Origin: Diabrotica undecimpunctata
Taxonomy: Eukaryota > Arthropoda > Insecta > Coleoptera > Chrysomelidae
Length of the DNA: 64,000 bases
Direction of reading: 5' to 3'
Assembly (NCBI RefSeq): GCF_040954645.1
Contig: NC_092811.1
Coordinates: forward strand, 84,701,063-84,765,062
Shown piece after piece: positions 59,228 to 64,000 of this stretch (positions are counted from its first letter, which is position 1; every line of letters starts with the position of its first letter). Both the position numbers and the translations under genes were made by a program. The notes below the pieces were generated by a model, which was not told the origin of the DNA, did no database searches, and saw only the letters and a program-made list of their open reading frames with translations.

Positions 59228-59728
59228 AATACATTTTGAAGGACAATCAGTAATAATTATTTGGGAAACTATTGATAATTGTCGAAAACGTTAAATTAAG
59301 GAAAGTATTCATTATTCCGAAAATCTCATTAAATTTTAGGTCGCCACAAGTCACACTTTCCCTATTTATTTTCGAGCAGTGTATTAAAAATTATATTGAG
59401 CAGTGTAACAAAAACTGGAATTTATCTACGCGTGGAACTCATGCGCGTGAAAAAAATGGAACATCATGAACATGAACATGAAGAACAAAGGGACTGGCGG
59501 CAGACGGCACGACGGCAGAGTGAACCTATTCTTTTTAAGTAATATAATTTCAAATACTTTGTTGAAGCCTTGAAGTGCTTGAAATTTCCATTTTCCATCA
59601 TAATTCCATTAAGCCTAAAGTCACAGCCCACACTATACAGTATACTCTGCATAAAGCATAAACCTTAAGGTTAGTTAACCATTATATTTGTATATTGTAT
59701 ATGTTTCCAATATTTTTATTTATTTTAG
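59228..59728 (+). promoter_or_regulatory. possible promoter or 5' non-coding exon region
   Basis: A locally GC-richer patch (GGGACTGGCGGCAGACGGCA near 59490) lies 230 bp upstream of the first acidic exon and ends before a pyrimidine-rich acceptor (TTTATTTATTTTAG). A transcription start or an untranslated first exon here is only inference; no TATA box or initiator stands out. Confidence 0.3.
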
Positions 59729-59854
59729 CTATGGAATTTAAAGTTGAAGTTAAGGAAGATTTTTTTGAATGTAGTGAAAGATATTTAGGGAGTCAGTTAC
59801 ACAGATCAACAAATAATATTGAAACTTGTAAGGATAAACCAGATGACAAACCTG
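59729..59854 (+). CDS. acidic 5' coding exon 1 of a zinc-finger-type gene
   Basis: Acceptor AG at 59727-59728; ATG at 59731; donor GTAAGA at 59855 (exon end phase 1). It encodes MEFKVEVKEDFFECSERYLG then SQLHRSTNNIETCKDKPDDK. Short phase-1 exons of E/K/D-rich sequence opening with M-E-x-K-x-E-V-K-E commonly precede the zinc-finger exon in reiterated beetle C2H2 genes (family knowledge from memory). No finger exon follows in the window, so the gene is either long, truncated or a remnant. Confidence 0.6.
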
Positions 59855-59911
59855 GTAAGATAACTAATAAAACTTAGTAAGCAATTTTATTAATACCTAT
59901 GTATTTATTAG

Positions 59912-60040
59912 AAATAGAAATAAAAGCTGAAATTAAGAATGAACTTGCTCAAGATGAGCAAGGATATAATATAGAAAGTCAGCTACCTACATCCTTTGAT
60001 CTTGGAGACTTGAAGAATGAACCAGATGAAGATAACTCAG
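59912..60040 (+). CDS. acidic coding exon 2 of the same gene
   Basis: Acceptor AG at 59910-59911; donor GTGAGT at 60041; phase 1 in and phase 1 out, so it is symmetric. With one base from the previous exon it reads [20 protein letters not shown], then [20 protein letters not shown]. The frame joins exon 1 without a stop across a 57-bp intron. The same phase is used by the acceptors of the zinc-finger exons at 1866 and 10150. Confidence 0.62.
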
Positions 60041-62205
60041 GTGAGTGAAGTAATAAAAAAATATGTAGAGAGATCGTAAATCTTTAATTTAATCTATCAT
60101 TAATGCACAATTGATTGCAATAAATATTACATTTTACATTTCTTCTTATAGTTTTTTATTGTCCAATCTGGAAATTAGTTTCAAAAAATTATTGATAGAA
60201 AATTATTTTAACCTGTAGATGTTCATTAATTGGCACTTTGTAGCAACAAATTTCAAATTGGCTTTTAACTGATTTATATGGTTTATGATGGGCTGAATCC
60301 AACTCATTTTTTCCTAGGATCTCACTTTTCTTCACAAATTGGGTATCAGTTTTTCCCAATAGTTTTTTTTAGAAACTGTTTGTTGTTATAAACTGGTTGC
60401 ACTTCAGCCAACTAGCTCATTGTTCATGTTAATGTTGATTCATAATCATATATCATTTTGGCTGAATTTTTTTTCGGACTGCCCCATAGACAGAAAAACA
60501 ATGGAATTTGATGTAACCAGCTAGTTGCCTAATTGTGGCCTCTGTAGATCTTTTTCAAGAACAGAATGTCCAACAAGAATAGAATCAGCAAAATGACCAT
60601 TATGATGTATTAAGCTACTCTTTTTATTTAATGAGACAATAAAGACACACCTTTGGGTGGATTCATACTATATTTTAAATTGAACAATCAAATTTTTAAT
60701 GACGCTACAATAAGCTAGACTTATTTTTACTATATGTGAATCTAGATAATTCAGGTAGTAATACATTTTTATTCTTGAGTCAGAATTCATATAAATTAGC
60801 AGCATCTTTGGGAAAATCCAGATCTGATCAAATCTTTTAGCCCTTTCTGGAAGAACAATTTTGATCTAGTTGAAGTTGCCTTCAGCAATGAATAGCTGAG
60901 AAGATACTGAAGAAGTACTTTTATCTTATGACATCCATTATTTTCCATTTTAATAATATTATAAATTGCTTGTAAATGTGGAGCTTTCAATAAATAGATT
61001 ACATTTTTTTAAATATAACTGTTGAAAGTTTCCTTATTGAGAGAATTTGCAAGAGGGTTCCTAGAAATATGTGCCCCATTCTGTTCCCCCGGCCGCCATC
61101 TAGGAAAAAGTAGAGCAAAGGGTTTTCACGCTGTATCTCGTAAAGTAGCAATCCCAAAGAAAATTATATGGTATATTATTTGTAGCGAATTAAATTTTCT
61201 ACAACTATTCCTATTACTTTTAAACGTAAAGTTGAAAAAAAAGTTATAAACAAAAATAACTAAAAACTTTTTGAACAAATTTTGTTTTGAACCTTATAAC
61301 TCTTTTCTGATCATTTTAAATGACATTAAATTAATATTATAGGGGGTTTTTCAAAGAATAATTTTCACTACAAATTTGTTTAATTTCATTAATTTCTTTG
61401 GATTTTACAGCACTCCCAAAGTTCTTGAATGCTCGTAAGAATACAATAAAAACCATTAGGCTTAGTTTTCTATTATTTAGTAATTCAGTTATATAATTTA
61501 TTATTTTGTTAACATTGTTCTGTTATTATTAGTTTATTATCTACCCGACCATCTATGAGGTAAAGTTTGAAGCTGCGTTTTTAAGTGGTATCCCCATTAG
61601 GCTTAATCCACAGACAATTTCTAAGCAAAAGCATTATATATTTAAAAAGTTGTTTTACAGCGATTGTTTGTTCATTTTCTTTGATGGTCTAGGCTGCGTT
61701 TTTAATTCAGTATCGAAAAGAGATATTTGCAGAAGAACGGGAGTTAGAATTGGCGTAATTGTGGGTAATTCATCTTCGAATTCTTCGAAGCTTTTGATTA
61801 ATTTTGATATTTCCATGATATTACATATATTATAACATTATTTTATTTAAGTGTTTATGTATATATGTTTTAAAGTGTTTTAAATATGTGTTTGTTAAAA
61901 AACGTTTTTTAAAAACAATTTTGGATAGTTTTCACCATCATTTGTAGGGGTCAAATGAGTTGCTCATTTCATTTGATAAACATCACAACAACTAACCTTA
62001 ATTAGTGTAAGATGCAAAATAATTATTTTTCTGTATTTTGTACTAATTTTGTTTATTGTAGCACCATGATGATGCACATAAAGATTTGCGAAAGCTTATT
62101 AGACTAAAAAGAGTACTTCTTTGTCCTATCTTCCGCTGCACACCCAAATATTTGAGTTTTGTATTCTATTTGATCAGCGTTGATTACAAGCGTTATCGTT
62201 TTTCA

Positions 62206-62211
<6 letters not shown>
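60041..62211. other. intron or intergenic DNA without a supported gene
   Basis: I found no further acidic exon and no C2H2 motif on either strand. One short minus-strand frame near 61815-61656 (MEISKLIKSFEEFEDELPTI...) is acidic and could be an exon, but nothing supports it. A patch near 61030-61160 (CCCCCGGCCGCCATC) is GC-richer and unexplained. Confidence 0.35.
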
Positions 62212-62298
<87 letters not shown>

Positions 62299-62300
62299 TA
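62212..62300. repeat. (TA)n microsatellite
   Basis: TA array with CATA interruptions, directly outside the LTR end that follows. Confidence 0.9.
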
Positions 62301-62301
62301 T

Positions 62302-63490
<1,189 letters not shown>

Positions 63491-63493
63491 TTA

Positions 63494-64000
63494 AAGGTGG
63501 ATTTTCACAGATCCGATATCCGATGACACGAAATACGAAATTTTTTTGTACGAATATATTTGATTGTCGTATCCGAAATTTTTTGACATATTATGTCGTG
63601 TGTCAGATTATTGGATGGGGATCACATGGGGATGGATTGATATTTATTTCAATGAACTGTCAAATAAAAATAAATGCACATGATAGTATATAAAAAAATA
63701 TATATACTCTGATGGTTTGTTATTGAACAGGAGCAAGGAGCAGACACAGACAGTTTTATCAACGAATATTGAGCTATAATATCATGGACTCGTCAAATTA
63801 TTCGTTTGAAGAGGATACACATGTGAGTTATTGTTAGAAGTACCTAAAACTAAAAGTTTATAACTAATGTTAATAATTGAATTGTTTTAGGAAATTGAAT
63901 GTGAAGTGAGACAGGAAGAAGTGCCTTTAGAGGAACTACTAATTCAGTGCGTGCAGGCAAGACCTGCATTATGGAATTGTCGAATGGCACTCCAAGAAAG
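63494..64000 (+). mobile_element. possible 5' end of a DNA transposon carrying a MADF gene, cut by window edge
   Basis: The Gypsy-family LTR similarity stops abruptly before GGTGGATTTTCACAGATCCG. A TATA-like TATATAAAAAAATATATATA at about 63687 and a short-intron MADF gene follow. MADF/Myb-like proteins are the usual second protein of PIF/Harbinger elements, which makes a transposon likely. The other end is outside the window, so TIR and TSD cannot be shown. Confidence 0.4.
63784..64000 (+). CDS. MADF-domain protein, first two exons, partial
   Basis: Exon 1 is 63784-63822 (MDSSNYSFEEDTH) with donor GTGAGT. The intron is 68 bp and ends in GTTTTAG at 63890. Exon 2 from 63891 reads EIECEVRQEEVPLEELLIQC then VQARPALWNCRMALQE to the edge. 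LIQCVQARPALWN is the first helix of a MADF (Myb/SANT-like) DNA-binding domain, with its typical R-P-x-L-W. The frame is preserved across the intron and no stop is seen. The C-terminal part is outside the window. Confidence 0.65.

Overview
This is an AT-rich eukaryotic window with split genes (GT-AG introns, phase-1 exons) and no bacterial-style operons. The mix of transposon families points to an insect, probably a beetle with a large repeat-rich genome. It includes several P-like THAP transposases, Penelope, Jockey, CsRn1-type Ty3/Gypsy, hAT and PIF/Harbinger elements, and reiterated C2H2 zinc-finger genes. The host assignment is inference from composition, not a database result. Most of the 64 kb is layered mobile DNA; the plausible host coding parts are a polydactyl zinc-finger exon at the left, a decayed zinc-finger exon near 10.2 kb, and two acidic 5' exons of a zinc-finger-type gene near 59.7-60.0 kb.

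Layout. 0-6 kb: mariner-like transposase fragment, a duplicated 0.29-kb repeat, a 21-finger C2H2 exon ended by a stop inside finger 22, a non-LTR fragment and a ZMYM1-like hAT fragment. 6.8-10.04 kb: a complete but decayed DNA transposon with 30-bp terminal inverted repeats (TIRs) and a DDE-type transposase of the family I associate with DUF7869. 10.15-14 kb: zinc-finger pseudogene, non-coding DNA and a foldback repeat. 14.0-34.4 kb: a direct tandem duplication of a 10.26-kb block. Each copy carries a P-like transposase (minus), a Penelope fragment (minus), a Jockey fragment (plus), a Harbinger derivative, a 48-bp palindromic insertion, a 2,070-bp THAP element with 9-bp target-site duplications (TSDs), and the start of another P-like element. 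Only the right-hand copy of that last element is complete (33.64-36.90 kb).

37.4-42.4 kb is a nest: a third P-like transposase is split by a Harbinger element (TSD CAG), which is itself split by a solo LTR (TSD ATAAC). Beside it lies a 2.6-kb hAT element that contains a 40-bp perfect palindrome with its own 9-bp TSD. 42.5-51.7 kb is one minus-strand Ty3/Gypsy element whose 3' LTR is split at a TA by a DD82E (Sailor-type) IS630/Tc1/mariner transposon. 51.8-53.3 kb is a Penelope element with a GIY-YIG domain. 53.57-58.87 kb is a CsRn1-like Gypsy element whose two 216-bp LTRs read as identical although its coding frame is broken at least three times. 58.9-64 kb holds the acidic zinc-finger-type exons, another LTR of the first Gypsy family, and the first exons of a MADF-domain gene cut by the window edge.

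The most unusual signal is a set of insertions that share one 20-bp end sequence (CATGGTACAATGAATACACA). It includes a 2.07-kb THAP-encoding element and two insertions that are little more than the two ends placed head to head (40 and 48 bp). All three are bordered by exact 9-bp target duplications, which suggests that about 20 bp of terminus is enough for mobilisation.
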